Shown: positions 28,292-38,698, counted from the first letter of the stretch. The stretch is 58,173 nt of DNA from Pseudomonadota bacterium (GCA_963205495.1 CAUJIN010000054.1:1-58173); one strand, 5' to 3'. Numbers and translations: made by a program. Notes: generated from the sequence alone by a model not told the origin.

Positions 28292-31200
28292 TTACCATTC
28301 CAGCAGGTCGCGCCAGGCGCCGCGATGCCAGGGCGGAACGACGCTGAGGGCTTCGTTGACCGCATCGCTGAGCTTGTCGCTCAGGCCGGGAATGACGATG
28401 GAGGGAGGCGGCTGGCTTCCGGGTGTCGTGGGTCCGGAAGTTCCACCGCCGCGCACCACGATGGGAGGCCCCGGCGGAATGTCGATTGGTGCGACACTGC
28501 CCACAATGCCGCTGCTCAGGATCGGGCCGCCGTTGGCCCCGTTGACAGCCATGACCGAGTAGCGTGCTCCCGGATCGCAAGGATCGTCATTTTTGGGAAT
28601 CAGGCCGTAGAGCAAGGCGGCGTTGGCGGATGTGAAAGGATAAGCGCGACGCTGGGCGCGCTCGCCATTTTCTGAATTGATATCCAGCGGAATGCGCCAG
28701 CCCTGGGCGCGAACCACCGAGCCGTCTTGCATGCGCATGTTTGGTGCAGTACTGGGAATGGTTCCGGCAGGGGCGCTAAAGCTGGTGATGGTGCGTTCGT
28801 TGGAGCTTGCCTGTGTGATTTTCTGGGTTACAAGCTGGTTTACTCGAATGGGGTAGAAGGAGCTGCCAGATCCATAGTCCCGGATACCATACCAAGCTTG
28901 ATCTGGGTAGGTGGCAGGAGCGGTGCGATCGATTGCCCCAAGAAATTTCCCAGAGCCCACCACCAAGGTGGGGAGGCGGGTGTTGGGATCCGTCAACGCG
29001 GTGGGATTGAATACGAAGGGTTGCTCGCCGGGATTGGTGGCACCGCCGTTGCCGTAGGTGGTGAACATCAGGTCCACCTTCCAGTTGTTCGGATCGTTGC
29101 CGTCGGAAAGATCGAAGCGCCACAGGTTGCCGGCCAGATCGCCGGCGTAGATCACGTCGTCCACTTCGTCCGAGCCGAAGTCGTACACCACGGGGGTGGA
29201 GAGGCCGAAGGTTCTGAAGCCCGAAACGCTTCCGACTTGGGGTGCTGCATTGGTGGTGATTTCCCGGATCAGCTTTCCGGTTTCCAGGTCGATTACCAGC
29301 AGCGAGGTGCGATTGGCTGCAGCCTCGTTGATGTCGCCAGGATCGGCGGCAGACGTGGCACTATCGGGGAAATAGCCGCTGGAAACCACCGCGACCCATT
29401 TGTCCTGATAGCGCAGGCGCGCGACGTTGGCCGAATCGTAGGTGTAGCCGAGCGAGGCGCAGGAGGTGGAGCCGGCGGCGCAGGGGGGATCGCCGGCGGC
29501 GCTGGGCGTGCTGCCGCTGGTGAACTCCCAGAGCGCGACCTTGTCCTGCCCCGTCACCGCGGATTCGGAGCCGGGGTCGGGGTTGGTCACGTCCAGCGCA
29601 TAGACGCCGCGACCGCCCAGGCGCAGCGAGCCCAGCAGGATGGTGCGCCACTTCTTGTTCGAGCCGCTCTTGTTGCCGATGAATACGTCAGCGGGGCGTG
29701 CAATAGAGTCAACGCTGGGAGTGAGTCCATCGCCGGGCAGCGTGGAGGCCTTGAGGCGGCCGTTGGTGATGACGAGGTTGGGGACATAGGCCCACAGTTC
29801 CTTGCCAGAAGCGCCGTCGAAAGCGTGCAGCATGCCATCGTTGGCGCCCGCGTACACTGTGGGCGAGCGCATGCGCTGAGCATTTTCATAGCCGGCGAAA
29901 CTGTTGGAGTCGCTTAGCGCTGCAGCGATGGTTTCGGGCGAGCCGGCGGGGAAAATGTCGTGGTAGCCGCCGCGCGGCGAGGAGACGTAGGCCGGCTCGC
30001 CGTTGACGATGGCGCCCAGCACGGAGGTGCGGGTGCGCAGCGCCGGGGTGGTCGTGGCCGACTCGTAGCTGCGGTCGCCACGCAGGTGGCTCAGGCGTTC
30101 GGGTCCGTTGGGGGCGAGTGCGGCCTGCTGCGTGCTGGTCAGGCTGCTCCACTTGAAGGGCTTGCCATCACCGGCGCCGTCCGAGGTGAAGAGAATGCGG
30201 GTGTTGGGGTCGCGCGCGGTGGAGCTGCCGGTAGGCTCCGCACAGGCACCACCAGTAAGAATACAGCCGGCGTCCCAATCAGCTGATCCTGCGTTGCCGG
30301 TTGCATCCACAGGGTATTTGCGCAGGGTGCCGGACCAGCCAGAGCTGTTGTAACCACCTTGGTAGGCCGAGTTGCCGCCCGTCAGGATGGGCAGTGAAAT
30401 TGTTTTCGGGGTAGAGGCAGTGCTCTGCGCCACGACGCTGGCGATGATCTTGCGCATGGCTTTGACCAGATCGTCCGGGTTGGCGGCGGCAAAGAACTCG
30501 CCGCGGCTGTTGACGGCGGCGTGCCACATGTCGTCGATCTTCTCGGGCGTGTCGCTGCCAGGGATCACGGGCCAGATGAGGGTGCCGTCGCGCAGGTCGC
30601 GGTAGTTGACGGCGTTCGAGGGGATGGTGCCGCTGACGCCGAAGCCGATCATGAACTGGACCAGGTGCGGCCAGGTGGCGGGATCGTTGACAGGATTCCA
30701 GTAGACCTCCTGGTTGTCCAGCCAGTTGTCCCCGGGATTGAGGGGCGTGCTGCCGGTGATGCCCGTGGTGCGGTCGGTCAGGTAGGGGCGAACCTTGAGT
30801 TTGGTCTGGGCGTTGGACTGGAAGTCCGGACGAAGATCGGTGGCCCAGTAGTGGAACGTGATGTCCGCCATGCTGCGGCTGTTGGGACTGGTCTCGTTCC
30901 AGAAGATGGTCGTGGGGCCGCCGAGGGCGCCCTTGGCATAGGTGCGGCCGTCCGGCAGCGTCCGGGGCAGCGGGGTGTTGTCGTTGGTCGTGGTGGTGGC
31001 CGTGCCGCCGTTCCACATGCCGTCGGTCATCTGGATATGGAAGTTCTTGCGGCAGGAGAGCTCGCGCCCGGTATCGGGATCCCAGTACGGGTTCGTGGCA
31101 TTGCTTACGCCGGCGCCGTAGGAGAAGAGGCGCCCGGCGCGGTTGGCCGCGGGCTGGTTCGGCGTGCCGCCGCTGGCCGGGCTGTTGAACAGCCAGTTGT

Positions 31201-32014
31201 AGAAGTTTACCCGCGTGGCGCCCGCAAAAGGCTCCAGGACCGTGGTGCCGTTGCTGAATTGCGGGGTGGTGTTGATGTTCTGCCAGGCCACGCGGATGCC
31301 ATGGTCGAAGTCGGCAAAGGCGTGCGAGGTGCCGCTGATCGCGGCAATCTTGCGGTAACGGTAGTAGGAGTACCAGTTGGCGAAGTTCTGTTTCTCCGCC
31401 GCGGTGCCGGAAGAGTGGATCGAAACCCAGGTCCAGTTGGAGGCGGTGTAAAGGATTCCGGTGCTGGTGATCTGTCCGGCGGCATTGGCGGTCAGCGCAG
31501 GGCCGGTATAGCGGTAGTAGCCGGCGCCGGTCTTCCCGCAGAACGATCTGGTTCCCAGATTGGTGGTTCCCGAGGCGATCTGGTTGGTGGGCCGGTTGTG
31601 TTCGATGCCCTCGTGCCATGCGGCGGTATACGGCGCATCGGGGAAGCTGCTTCCGTTCTCGTAAAGCGGTGGACGATAGGTGGTGTTGGGGCTGTAGGCC
31701 ACGCCGTTCATCGGCATCGCCTCGGGCGTGCCGGGGGCGGCCGTGGGGTCGATCACCGCGGCGCAAAACCATCGATCGCCGGTATTCCAGCCCGCGCCGT
31801 CATAGGGGCGCCGGTCGGGCATGTAGGCCCAGCCCATCGAGCCGGAGTCGTCGAAGGTGAAGGCCACGTTCGGCGCCACCGAAGCGGTCAACTCGGGCGG
31901 GGTGGCGATGAGGTCCACGGTGCCGGGTGCGGCCGCCTGCGCTGCGCCGGAAATGCCGCTGGCGACCACCAGTGAAGCCACGCCCAGGGCGGTGGAGAAT
32001 TGGATTCGATTCAT
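28292..32014 (-). CDS. pilY1: Type IV pilus tip/adhesin protein PilY1
   Basis: A large secreted pilus-biogenesis and adhesion factor of 1240 residues. It has a signal peptide (ending near AQAAAP). The von Willebrand A-like N-terminal half begins with the MIDAS motif FTFDDSGSM. The C-terminal PilY1 beta-propeller (from about residue 640) has RSPTVYAGANDGMLHAFD, KELWAYVPN and the Ca-binding-type loop DFGSDEVDDVIYAGDL-GNLWRFD. The family role is tip assembly with the minor pilins, control of retraction, and surface sensing. GAGGAA precedes the ATG. It lies 51 bp after pilX. Confidence 0.95.
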   Translation of the reverse strand: MNRIQFSTALGVASLVVASGISGAAQAAAPGTVDLIATPPELTASVAPNVAFTFDDSGSMGWAYMPDRRPYDGAGWNTGDRWFCAAVIDPTAAPGTPEAMPMNGVAYSPNTTYRPPLYENGSSFPDAPYTAAWHEGIEHNRPTNQIASGTTNLGTRSFCGKTGAGYYRYTGPALTANAAGQITSTGILYTASNWTWVSIHSSGTAAEKQNFANWYSYYRYRKIAAISGTSHAFADFDHGIRVAWQNINTTPQFSNGTTVLEPFAGATRVNFYNWLFNSPASGGTPNQPAANRAGRLFSYGAGVSNATNPYWDPDTGRELSCRKNFHIQMTDGMWNGGTATTTTNDNTPLPRTLPDGRTYAKGALGGPTTIFWNETSPNSRSMADITFHYWATDLRPDFQSNAQTKLKVRPYLTDRTTGITGSTPLNPGDNWLDNQEVYWNPVNDPATWPHLVQFMIGFGVSGTIPSNAVNYRDLRDGTLIWPVIPGSDTPEKIDDMWHAAVNSRGEFFAAANPDDLVKAMRKIIASVVAQSTASTPKTISLPILTGGNSAYQGGYNSSGWSGTLRKYPVDATGNAGSADWDAGCILTGGACAEPTGSSTARDPNTRILFTSDGAGDGKPFKWSSLTSTQQAALAPNGPERLSHLRGDRSYESATTTPALRTRTSVLGAIVNGEPAYVSSPRGGYHDIFPAGSPETIAAALSDSNSFAGYENAQRMRSPTVYAGANDGMLHAFDGASGKELWAYVPNLVITNGRLKASTLPGDGLTPSVDSIARPADVFIGNKSGSNKKWRTILLGSLRLGGRGVYALDVTNPDPGSESAVTGQDKVALWEFTSGSTPSAAGDPPCAAGSTSCASLGYTYDSANVARLRYQDKWVAVVSSGYFPDSATSAADPGDINEAAANRTSLLVIDLETGKLIREITTNAAPQVGSVSGFRTFGLSTPVVYDFGSDEVDDVIYAGDLAGNLWRFDLSDGNDPNNWKVDLMFTTYGNGGATNPGEQPFVFNPTALTDPNTRLPTLVVGSGKFLGAIDRTAPATYPDQAWYGIRDYGSGSSFYPIRVNQLVTQKITQASSNERTITSFSAPAGTIPSTAPNMRMQDGSVVRAQGWRIPLDINSENGERAQRRAYPFTSANAALLYGLIPKNDDPCDPGARYSVMAVNGANGGPILSSGIVGSVAPIDIPPGPPIVVRGGGTSGPTTPGSQPPPSIVIPGLSDKLSDAVNEALSVVPPWHRGAWRDLLEW

Positions 32015-32065
32015 GTCGAGTTCCTCGGGTTTGCGCGCTGATCAGAGGGCAGTTGTGCTAGTCCG

Positions 32066-32713
32066 TCACTCAGTGCCACTGGTTGAGAAATTGCTGGATG
32101 AGAAGATGCTTTCAAGTACGCGGATACTGCTGCTGCTGCCGCCTTCACTGCGTACGGTGATTCGGTAAAAGTTGTCCGCAGTTTGCTGGGCTGGATCGAT
32201 GATCCCTCTTTGAGTACCAGAACTGGGTGGGAGGTTGGGCCCCATGTCCTCGATCATCACTTCCGGCTGGCGGGCAAGGGAGGCGGTTTCCAGCGGGCCG
32301 CTCAGGCCGGTCAGCGTGTGGACGTATCCCGGCGCGCCGGCGGGCGGGTTGACCCAGCTCTTGGAGGTGCGGAATGCCTGCACCATGGGCTTGAGCGTGC
32401 CGTCCCGCTCCGTGCTGTGTACACAGGTTCCGGAGCCAGAGCCAATACAGTGCGGCAGAGGATGGCCTGCGATGGCGCTGAAGTTGAGGTTCCACAGCCA
32501 GGACTCGGTGCCGCGCAGGGCGCTGTCGGCACCCATGGCGCTGAGCTGCTGGTTGCGCAGGCCGCCGACCATTTTTTCCTGCAATATCGAGGAGCTGCTT
32601 GCGGCGAGCGCCAGAAGGGTGATCAGCACCAGCATGATGAGGGCGATGAAGAGCACCGCGCCGCGCTGGTCGGAGGGCGATCGTTCGAAGCTGCGATGGG
32701 TGAGTGGCTTCAT
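32066..32713 (-). CDS. pilX: Minor pilin assembly protein PilX
   Basis: A 215-residue PilX-type minor pilin. The N-terminus is RSPSDQRGAVLFIALIMLVLITLLALA, where GAVL replaces the usual GFTL processing site, as in other PilX proteins. SSSILQEKMVGGLRNQQ and AMGADSALRGTESWLW are typical PilX sequences. It lies 8 bp after pilW and is followed by pilY1. Confidence 0.9.
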   Translation of the reverse strand: MKPLTHRSFERSPSDQRGAVLFIALIMLVLITLLALAASSSSILQEKMVGGLRNQQLSAMGADSALRGTESWLWNLNFSAIAGHPLPHCIGSGSGTCVHSTERDGTLKPMVQAFRTSKSWVNPPAGAPGYVHTLTGLSGPLETASLARQPEVMIEDMGPNLPPSSGTQRGIIDPAQQTADNFYRITVRSEGGSSSSIRVLESIFSSSNFSTSGTE

Positions 32714-32721
32714 GGGGCGCC

Positions 32722-34083
32722 TCAGAGGTTGCCGTTGCGGACGGAGAAAAGACCGACGAATTCGCGGCGGTTCATGTTGCCCACCTGGAGGCCGGAGGGC
32801 AGGGTGGCGGTGGCGGCGGGGGATGCGACGGGCGGCGCGTCGTTGAACCGGTAGCTGCGCCCGACGGCGTCGATGCCCCCTACCTCATCCACGGAGTTGA
32901 CCAGAAGGTGCGGTTCGATGGTGCGGACCGAGCGCCAGAAGCAACCGGGTTCCATGACAGCGTCCGGAGGCGGATTGGGGCAGCCGCCGGCCGCGGAAGC
33001 GGTCTCGATTTCAGTTGCGGTCATCATCTGTGTGGTGCCGTCGCCGCGCTTTACCCCGTAGCGGAATGCCAGCAGGTCCACGCCGCGCACCAGTTCCTGA
33101 TCCACGCCGTTCTCGCGTCGGATCAGCGCGGGAATAAGGCGCTGCGCGTTGGCGCTGTTGGGGCGCGCGTCCGGGCTGTCGTCGGCGCGGAAGACGAGGT
33201 AGAAGCTGACCGTGACGAAGTCGTCCTTGAAGTCAAAGAGACGCACGTCGCGAAGTGGGCTGCCGTTGCACAGGTTTCCGGTGGCGCCGGGCAGGATGCT
33301 GCCCGCCACGGTAAGCGTGCCGCTGCCGGTGTTGACGGCGCTGATCGGCAGGATGGCGGGGTTGACGCAGTCGGAAACCAGAGCCAGGCCGGGGACGCTG
33401 TTGCTGACCGTCATGTTGAAAGGATCGTCACCAGCCTGCGGACGGACGGTGATGACGGCGCCTCCTGTCATGGGGGCGGTAATGGGTATGGAGCAACTGT
33501 TGGCAGGGATCGTCCAGCCGGTGCCGCGCTGGTAGCGCACCGTGAGGACGTCGGAGCCGGGAACGCGGCCCCCTGCGGCCAGCGCCATGTCGGGAATGCC
33601 GGTGTCGGACTGGGTCAGTGTGGGCGTGCAGGCGGTGGCGGTGCAGGAATAGCCCTGCATGAACCAGCGCGGGCTGAGTGGGTAGGGGGCGGTGGCGGAG
33701 GTGGAATCGGGATTCCCGCTTGCGTTGATGCTGTTGATCTGGCTGTCCGGAAGCTTCAGATCCTTGGCGAATACCATGGGTGCGCGAGCCGGAAGCACGG
33801 GGATGTGGGTGTTCCGGGCGCTGGCACCGGTGGTGTTGCTGCAGAACTGGCCGCCCGCCATGCGCAGGTCGGTTTCCATGCGCATCAGGGCGAAACGACC
33901 GTTCTCCTGCAGGCGGGCCAGACCGTTCTGCACCTTGTTGGTGCCGCTGATGCCGCTGAACAGGGTGATGATGCCGGCCATCAGCAGCAGACCGAGCGCC
34001 ATGGCGACCAGGACTTCCAACAGGGAGAAACCGGCTTGCGGCCGTGCGGGTGAAGCGCGGAGTGCGGGGGCGCGGTGGCTCAT
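32722..34083 (-). CDS. pilW: Minor pilin PilW
   Basis: A 453-residue minor pilin with prepilin site PQAGFSLLEVLVAMALGLLLMAGI, then LQENGRFALMRMETDLRMAG, the characteristic PilW stretch. A long beta-rich C-terminal domain ends with the PilW-type VRTIEPHLLV and REFVGLFSVRNGNL. The start is fixed by the ATGA overlap with pilV (34080-34083). Confidence 0.92.
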   Translation of the reverse strand: MSHRAPALRASPARPQAGFSLLEVLVAMALGLLLMAGIITLFSGISGTNKVQNGLARLQENGRFALMRMETDLRMAGGQFCSNTTGASARNTHIPVLPARAPMVFAKDLKLPDSQINSINASGNPDSTSATAPYPLSPRWFMQGYSCTATACTPTLTQSDTGIPDMALAAGGRVPGSDVLTVRYQRGTGWTIPANSCSIPITAPMTGGAVITVRPQAGDDPFNMTVSNSVPGLALVSDCVNPAILPISAVNTGSGTLTVAGSILPGATGNLCNGSPLRDVRLFDFKDDFVTVSFYLVFRADDSPDARPNSANAQRLIPALIRRENGVDQELVRGVDLLAFRYGVKRGDGTTQMMTATEIETASAAGGCPNPPPDAVMEPGCFWRSVRTIEPHLLVNSVDEVGGIDAVGRSYRFNDAPPVASPAATATLPSGLQVGNMNRREFVGLFSVRNGNL

Positions 34084-34583
34084 GGCTGGAATACCCAGGC
34101 AAAGGTTTGGGTGGCTGGTGTTCCGGTGCTGCGCGACAGATCGGCCTCGGTCCAGGTGATGGTCATGTTGCACAGCCCCGGAAAGGGCTGGGAACCGGCG
34201 TAGCCGGCTGCGGGCGGCGCCACGGTGCATTCGATGTTGGCCGTGGCTGCCGGCAGGTGATCCACCAGTTGCTGGCTCCATACGGCGCGGTCGTGTGCGG
34301 CAAGCTGGGCCGGCGTGCAGGGAGCCGTGTTGCAGGATGGTGCGCCGGCGGTGCTGGCGTCGTAGGTGCCGTTGTAGTCGTCGGTCCAGCCGAGGTTGGT
34401 GCGCATGCGGTCGGCCATGGACTCGGCCAGGAACGAGGCCTGAGTACGCAGGAAGGCGCTGTGGTTGGTGCGCACGGAAAGTACCATCAGGCCGGCTACG
34501 CCGAGCAGGCCGATGCTGAATACAAGTATGGAAATCAGCACTTCCAGCAGGCTGAAACCGCGTTGGTCGGGTGTGGATTTCAT
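34080..34583 (-). CDS. pilV: Minor pilin PilV
   Basis: A 167-residue prepilin with QRGFSLLEVLISILVFSIGLLGVAGL and the PilV-type SFLAESMADRMRTNL. Two Cys pairs lie in the C-terminal part. It starts 12 bp after fimT and overlaps pilW. Confidence 0.92.
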   Translation of the reverse strand: MKSTPDQRGFSLLEVLISILVFSIGLLGVAGLMVLSVRTNHSAFLRTQASFLAESMADRMRTNLGWTDDYNGTYDASTAGAPSCNTAPCTPAQLAAHDRAVWSQQLVDHLPAATANIECTVAPPAAGYAGSQPFPGLCNMTITWTEADLSRSTGTPATQTFAWVFQP

Positions 34584-34595
34584 CGGGCGGTTCCT

Positions 34596-35210
34596 TCAGT
34601 TGCAGGTGCCGGCGGGAGCGGTGCTGGTATCGCGACGGGCATCGATGACGCCGCCGGTGGCTACATGGATGCGCCGCGACTGGGCGGGGTCTTCCATGCC
34701 CACGGGGCGGCAGAGGCTGAAATCGAATGCGGTGGCGTCGCGCAGGGCGCCGACCGGCGAGAAGATCACGATATCGTCGACGCCCGCTGGGCCCGCTGCC
34801 TTCGACAGCAGGGTGAAGTTGTCTTCGATGGCACCTCGATGCTGCAGGCACATCGGCATGCCGTCTTCGATGGAACCGGCGCAGTCGGCTGCCGTGGCGC
34901 CGGGAGAAGTCGGGACGGGCTCAAGGACGCCGCTGACGGTCTTGGAGACGACGATCTGCCAGCCGTCGTTCCAGTTGCCGCCGTTGGCCACCACGCCCAC
35001 CGCGCGGCCGCGCTTGACCGCCTCGGCGCGCGCGATGTTGAGGGCGCCAACCAGATCGTTGGCATGGGTGTTGGCAGCCATGCGCAGGTTGAACTCGCGG
35101 AAACTCGGCAGGGCAATGGCGGCCAGGATCGCGACGATCGAGACGGTGACGATCAACTCCACCAGCGTGAATCCGCGCGAAGGGCGCATTGGATGATGTC
35201 GAGAGTGCAT
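34596..35210 (-). CDS. fimT: GspH/FimT-family minor pilin, first gene of the operon
   Basis: A 204-residue prepilin: MRPSRGFTLVELIVTVSIVAILAAIALPSF, then LVGALNIARAEAVKRGRAV, the GspH/FimT signature, with WQIVV and a C-terminal Cys. The ATG at 35210 has a GGAG site 6-7 nt away; ATG 35189 is an alternative. It may correspond to fimU. The 264-bp gap upstream to the divergent ppnN holds AT-richer sequence near 35230-35250 that could be the operon promoter, but I cannot define hexamers. Confidence 0.88.
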   Translation of the reverse strand: MHSRHHPMRPSRGFTLVELIVTVSIVAILAAIALPSFREFNLRMAANTHANDLVGALNIARAEAVKRGRAVGVVANGGNWNDGWQIVVSKTVSGVLEPVPTSPGATAADCAGSIEDGMPMCLQHRGAIEDNFTLLSKAAGPAGVDDIVIFSPVGALRDATAFDFSLCRPVGMEDPAQSRRIHVATGGVIDARRDTSTAPAGTCN

Positions 35211-35474
35211 CTCGGACTCCTGTTTTGACGCAAATACGCTAACGCGGTGGCCTCAAGTCAGGCCAGCAGTGCCCGACGACCGGCACGCGACGCCCGATAA
35301 TCGCCGGATTCAGCGGTTTTGCCCGTGGTTTTCGCGAATTGACCGCAGGGTGAAGCCGCGTCGTGGCGCGCGCCGCCCATCCCGTGCCGCGGTATCGTGC
35401 GGGCGTGAGCACGATCGATTTCTTCGGTGTGCTCCTGTGGCATCCTTGCCGACCGATCCGGCATTTCGAGACCG

Positions 35475-36866
35475 ATGGATACGATGAGCAGCAGCGCTTC
35501 CTCCGCCCACACCGTCAACGCCCGCGTGTTTCCGCGCGCCGGGCTGGACATCCTTTCCCGCCACGAGGTCAGCCGCCTTCGCGATGCTTCATCCGGCGGG
35601 CTGCACGAACTGCTGCGCCGCTGCACCCTGGCGGTGCTGACTTCGGGCAGCGCAACGGACGATCCGCGCGCCGCGCTGATCCGCTATCCGGATTTCGACG
35701 TGGAGATCCACCAGCAGGACCGCGGGGTGAAGCTGGAACTGTCGAACGCTCCGGCCGAGGCCTTCGTCGACGGCAGGATCATCGTGGGCGTGGCGGAGCT
35801 GCTGTTCGCGGTGGTGCGCGACATCGCCTACGTCTCTTCGGAGATCCAGAACAACGGCGACTTCGATCTGAGCAACCCGGAGGACATCACCAACGCGGTG
35901 TTCGAGATCCTGCGCAACGCGCGCGTGCTGCGCTCGCACGTCGATCCGAATCTGGTGGTGTGCTGGGGCGGCCATTCGATCGGACGCACCGAATACATCT
36001 ACACCAAGGATGTCGGCTACCAGCTGGGCCTGCGCGCGCTGGACATCTGCACCGGCTGCGGGCCGGGGGCGATGAAGGGGCCGATGAAGGGCGCGACCAT
36101 CGCGCATGCCAAGCAGCGCCGCCGTGCAAACCGCTACATCGGCATCACCGAGCCGGGCATCATCGCGGCCGAGTCGCCCAATCCGATCGTCAACGAACTG
36201 GTGATCATGCCGGACATCGAGAAGCGCCTCGAAGCCTTCGTGCGCCTCGGGCACGGCATCATCGTGTTCCCCGGCGGCGTCGGCACGGCCGAGGAAATCC
36301 TGTACCTCCTGGGCATCCTGCTGCATCCGCAGAACGCCGAAGTGCCGTTCCCTCTGGTGTTCACCGGGCCGCGCGAGTCGGCCGGCTATTTCGAGCAGAT
36401 CGACCGGTTCCTGCGCCTGACGCTGGGCGATTCGGTGGCCGAACGCTACCGCATTCTCATCGCCGATCCGCGCGAGGTGGCGGTCCACATGCAGCGCGGG
36501 TTCGAGAAGGTGAAGTCGCACCGGCTCGACAGCAAGGACGCGTTCTTCTTCAACTGGTCGCTGCAGATCGAGCCGGAATACCAGCTTCCGTTCGCGCCCA
36601 GCCACGAGAACATGCGCAAGCTGCATCTGTATCGCGACCGGCCCGCGCACGTCCTCGCGGCGGACCTGCGGCGCGCGTTCTCGGGCATCGTGGCGGGCAA
36701 CGTGAAGGAGGAGGGGATGCAGGCGATCGAGCAGCACGGTCCCTTCGTGATCGACGGCGAGCCGGAAATCATGCGCGCGCTGGACGCGCTGCTGCAGAGC
36801 TTCGTGGCGCAGAACCGCATGAAGATGTCGGGCGACTACAAGCCCTGCTACCAGCTCTCGACCTGA
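35475..36866 (+). CDS. ppnN: Nucleotide 5'-monophosphate nucleosidase PpnN (LOG family)
   Basis: Cleaves nucleoside monophosphates to base and ribose 5-phosphate; the E. coli enzyme (YgdH) is activated by (p)ppGpp. The 463-residue product has the N-terminal PpnN domain (RCTLAVLTSGSATDDPRA), the LOG core with GGHSIGRTEYIY, CTGCGPGAMKGPMKGA and the catalytic PGGVGTAEEIL, and the C-terminal domain ending YKPCYQLST. Starts at 35475 and 35484 are both possible. Confidence 0.92.
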   Translation: MDTMSSSASSAHTVNARVFPRAGLDILSRHEVSRLRDASSGGLHELLRRCTLAVLTSGSATDDPRAALIRYPDFDVEIHQQDRGVKLELSNAPAEAFVDGRIIVGVAELLFAVVRDIAYVSSEIQNNGDFDLSNPEDITNAVFEILRNARVLRSHVDPNLVVCWGGHSIGRTEYIYTKDVGYQLGLRALDICTGCGPGAMKGPMKGATIAHAKQRRRANRYIGITEPGIIAAESPNPIVNELVIMPDIEKRLEAFVRLGHGIIVFPGGVGTAEEILYLLGILLHPQNAEVPFPLVFTGPRESAGYFEQIDRFLRLTLGDSVAERYRILIADPREVAVHMQRGFEKVKSHRLDSKDAFFFNWSLQIEPEYQLPFAPSHENMRKLHLYRDRPAHVLAADLRRAFSGIVAGNVKEEGMQAIEQHGPFVIDGEPEIMRALDALLQSFVAQNRMKMSGDYKPCYQLST

Positions 36867-36900
36867 GCCTCGCCGCGCACCGCGCTGGCGGCGCGCGGCT

Positions 36901-38529
36901 TCAGGATTCGGGCGCGGCCGGCGCTTCCTGGCGGCTGGCGCGGAGCATGGAATCTTCGCCCATGGCGATGTCGGCCAGCGCCGCGCCGGCGCCGGTGTAG
37001 AGGTAGAGCACCTCGTCGGCGCCCAGCGCACGAAGCTCGTCGATCTGGTCCATCCACTGGCAGATGGCGGCCACGCGCCCCGGGAACCCGGCGGCGCGCA
37101 CCACCTGGAGCGCGCCGAGGTTGGACTGGTGGAAAGGCATCGCCAGCACCACCTTGCCCAGGCTGGGAACGGCCTGCAGGCGGCGCCACAGATCCGGATC
37201 GGTGGCGTCGCCGTGCAGCACGTTGAGGCCGGCCTGGCGCAGTTCCTCGACGCGGTCGAGGTCGTGCTCGATACCCAGCACGCGGCGGTTCGATTCGCAC
37301 AGGCGCTGGTAGCAGGCGCGCCCGATGCGGCCCATGCCGAGCACCAGCGCGTCCAGATCGTTGAGCGGTACCGGGCGCTCCTCGGGGGCCAATCCGTACG
37401 GGTTCGGGTCGGGCCAGCGCGCTTCGATGGCGTCGGCGATTTCAGCGGCGTGCAGGTTGGCCAGCGCGCCGACGACGAAGCTGGCGGCCACCGCGACGGA
37501 GAGGGTGATCAGCCAGTCGGGCGAAAGCAGGCCGGCACCGATCGCGGTGCTGGCCACGATCAGGGCGAACTCGGAATTGTTGGTCATCACCAGCGCGGTG
37601 AGGACGGCGGTGCGCCGGCGCATGCGGGAGGCGGTGATCAGCAGGAAATATCCGAACGTCTGGATCGGAAGGAGCAACAGCAGCGCGAGGCCGAGCCAGA
37701 CCTGCGGCCAGCTCGGCAGGCCATTGAGGCCGATGCTCAGGAAGAAGGCGACGAGCAGCAGCTCCTTGAGGGAAAAGATCGACTTGGACAGCTCGTGGGC
37801 GCGCGGGTGCGAGGCCAGCAGCATGCCCATGGCCACGGCACCGAGATCGCCCTTGAGGCCGACCGATTCGAACAGCAGGTAGCCCGGGTCCAGGGCGAGG
37901 AATACCGTGAGCAGCACCAGCATTTCGCCGTGGCCGATGCGCTCCCACACCGAGACGATCAGGCGTCGCGCCGGCAGCAGCAGGAACAGCGCCAGCGACC
38001 ACAGCGAAGGCAGGCTGCCGGTGGCGGCCACGAGGAAGACCACGGCCATGAGGTCCTGCATCACCAGGATGCCGATGGCGATCTGGCCGTAGCGCGAGCG
38101 CGTTTCGCTGCGTTCTTCCAGCGCCTTGACCACGAACACGGTGCTGGAAAAGCTCAGCGCCAGCGCGATCGAGGCCCAGGCCTTGAGTCCGGTGCCGGCC
38201 AGCAGGCCGAGGCCGAGCGTGGCCAGCAGGCTCAGCAGCGCCACGCCGATCGCGACCATGCCGGCGGTGTGCGTCACCGCTGTCAGCCAGACTTCGCGCC
38301 GCACCAGTTGGCGGGCATCCAGCTCCAGTCCGATGGCGAACAGCATCAGGGTGACGCCGAGATTGGCGAACGCATCCACCAGCGGGTGTTCGGGAACGTC
38401 CATCGCCGAAAGCACGAAGCCGGCCACCAGGAAGCCCAGCAGCGGCGGCAGCCGCAGCGCCCGGGCGAGCAGTCCGCCCAGGAAGGCGGCGGTGAGGTAG
38501 AGGCCGGCGAGGATCATCTGCGGAAGCAT
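36901..38529 (-). CDS. CPA2-family monovalent cation/proton antiporter with RCK domain (KefB/C-like)
   Basis: An inner membrane cation/H+ antiporter of 542 residues. About 12 helices (residues 5-385) include LGFLVAGFVLS, FAIGLELDARQL, LALSFSSTVFVVKALEE and NNSEFALIVAS. A soluble TrkA-N/RCK domain follows (DALVLGMGRIGRACYQRL, VLGIEHD, GDATDPDLW). It resembles KefB/KefC/YbaL, but no KefF/G-type ancillary gene is adjacent, so glutathione gating is not established. The start could be 38529 or 38517. It converges on ppnN across a 34-bp gap containing a GCCGCGC/GCGCGGC hairpin. Confidence 0.88.
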   Translation of the reverse strand: MLPQMILAGLYLTAAFLGGLLARALRLPPLLGFLVAGFVLSAMDVPEHPLVDAFANLGVTLMLFAIGLELDARQLVRREVWLTAVTHTAGMVAIGVALLSLLATLGLGLLAGTGLKAWASIALALSFSSTVFVVKALEERSETRSRYGQIAIGILVMQDLMAVVFLVAATGSLPSLWSLALFLLLPARRLIVSVWERIGHGEMLVLLTVFLALDPGYLLFESVGLKGDLGAVAMGMLLASHPRAHELSKSIFSLKELLLVAFFLSIGLNGLPSWPQVWLGLALLLLLPIQTFGYFLLITASRMRRRTAVLTALVMTNNSEFALIVASTAIGAGLLSPDWLITLSVAVAASFVVGALANLHAAEIADAIEARWPDPNPYGLAPEERPVPLNDLDALVLGMGRIGRACYQRLCESNRRVLGIEHDLDRVEELRQAGLNVLHGDATDPDLWRRLQAVPSLGKVVLAMPFHQSNLGALQVVRAAGFPGRVAAICQWMDQIDELRALGADEVLYLYTGAGAALADIAMGEDSMLRASRQEAPAAPES

Positions 38530-38698
38530 TCGGCACGCGTGCCGGGCGGGGCCGGCGTCTGCGCCGATGGTACGTCCAAAGTCGGGAGGCGGGCAGGGTG
38601 AATGCGGGAGCGATGCCGTCGACCCGCGCGTGGCTGCACTGGGGGAGGTGCGGCGGGGAGCGGCATAAAGGGCTTCTCCTGCCTCGGCGTGGATCGGC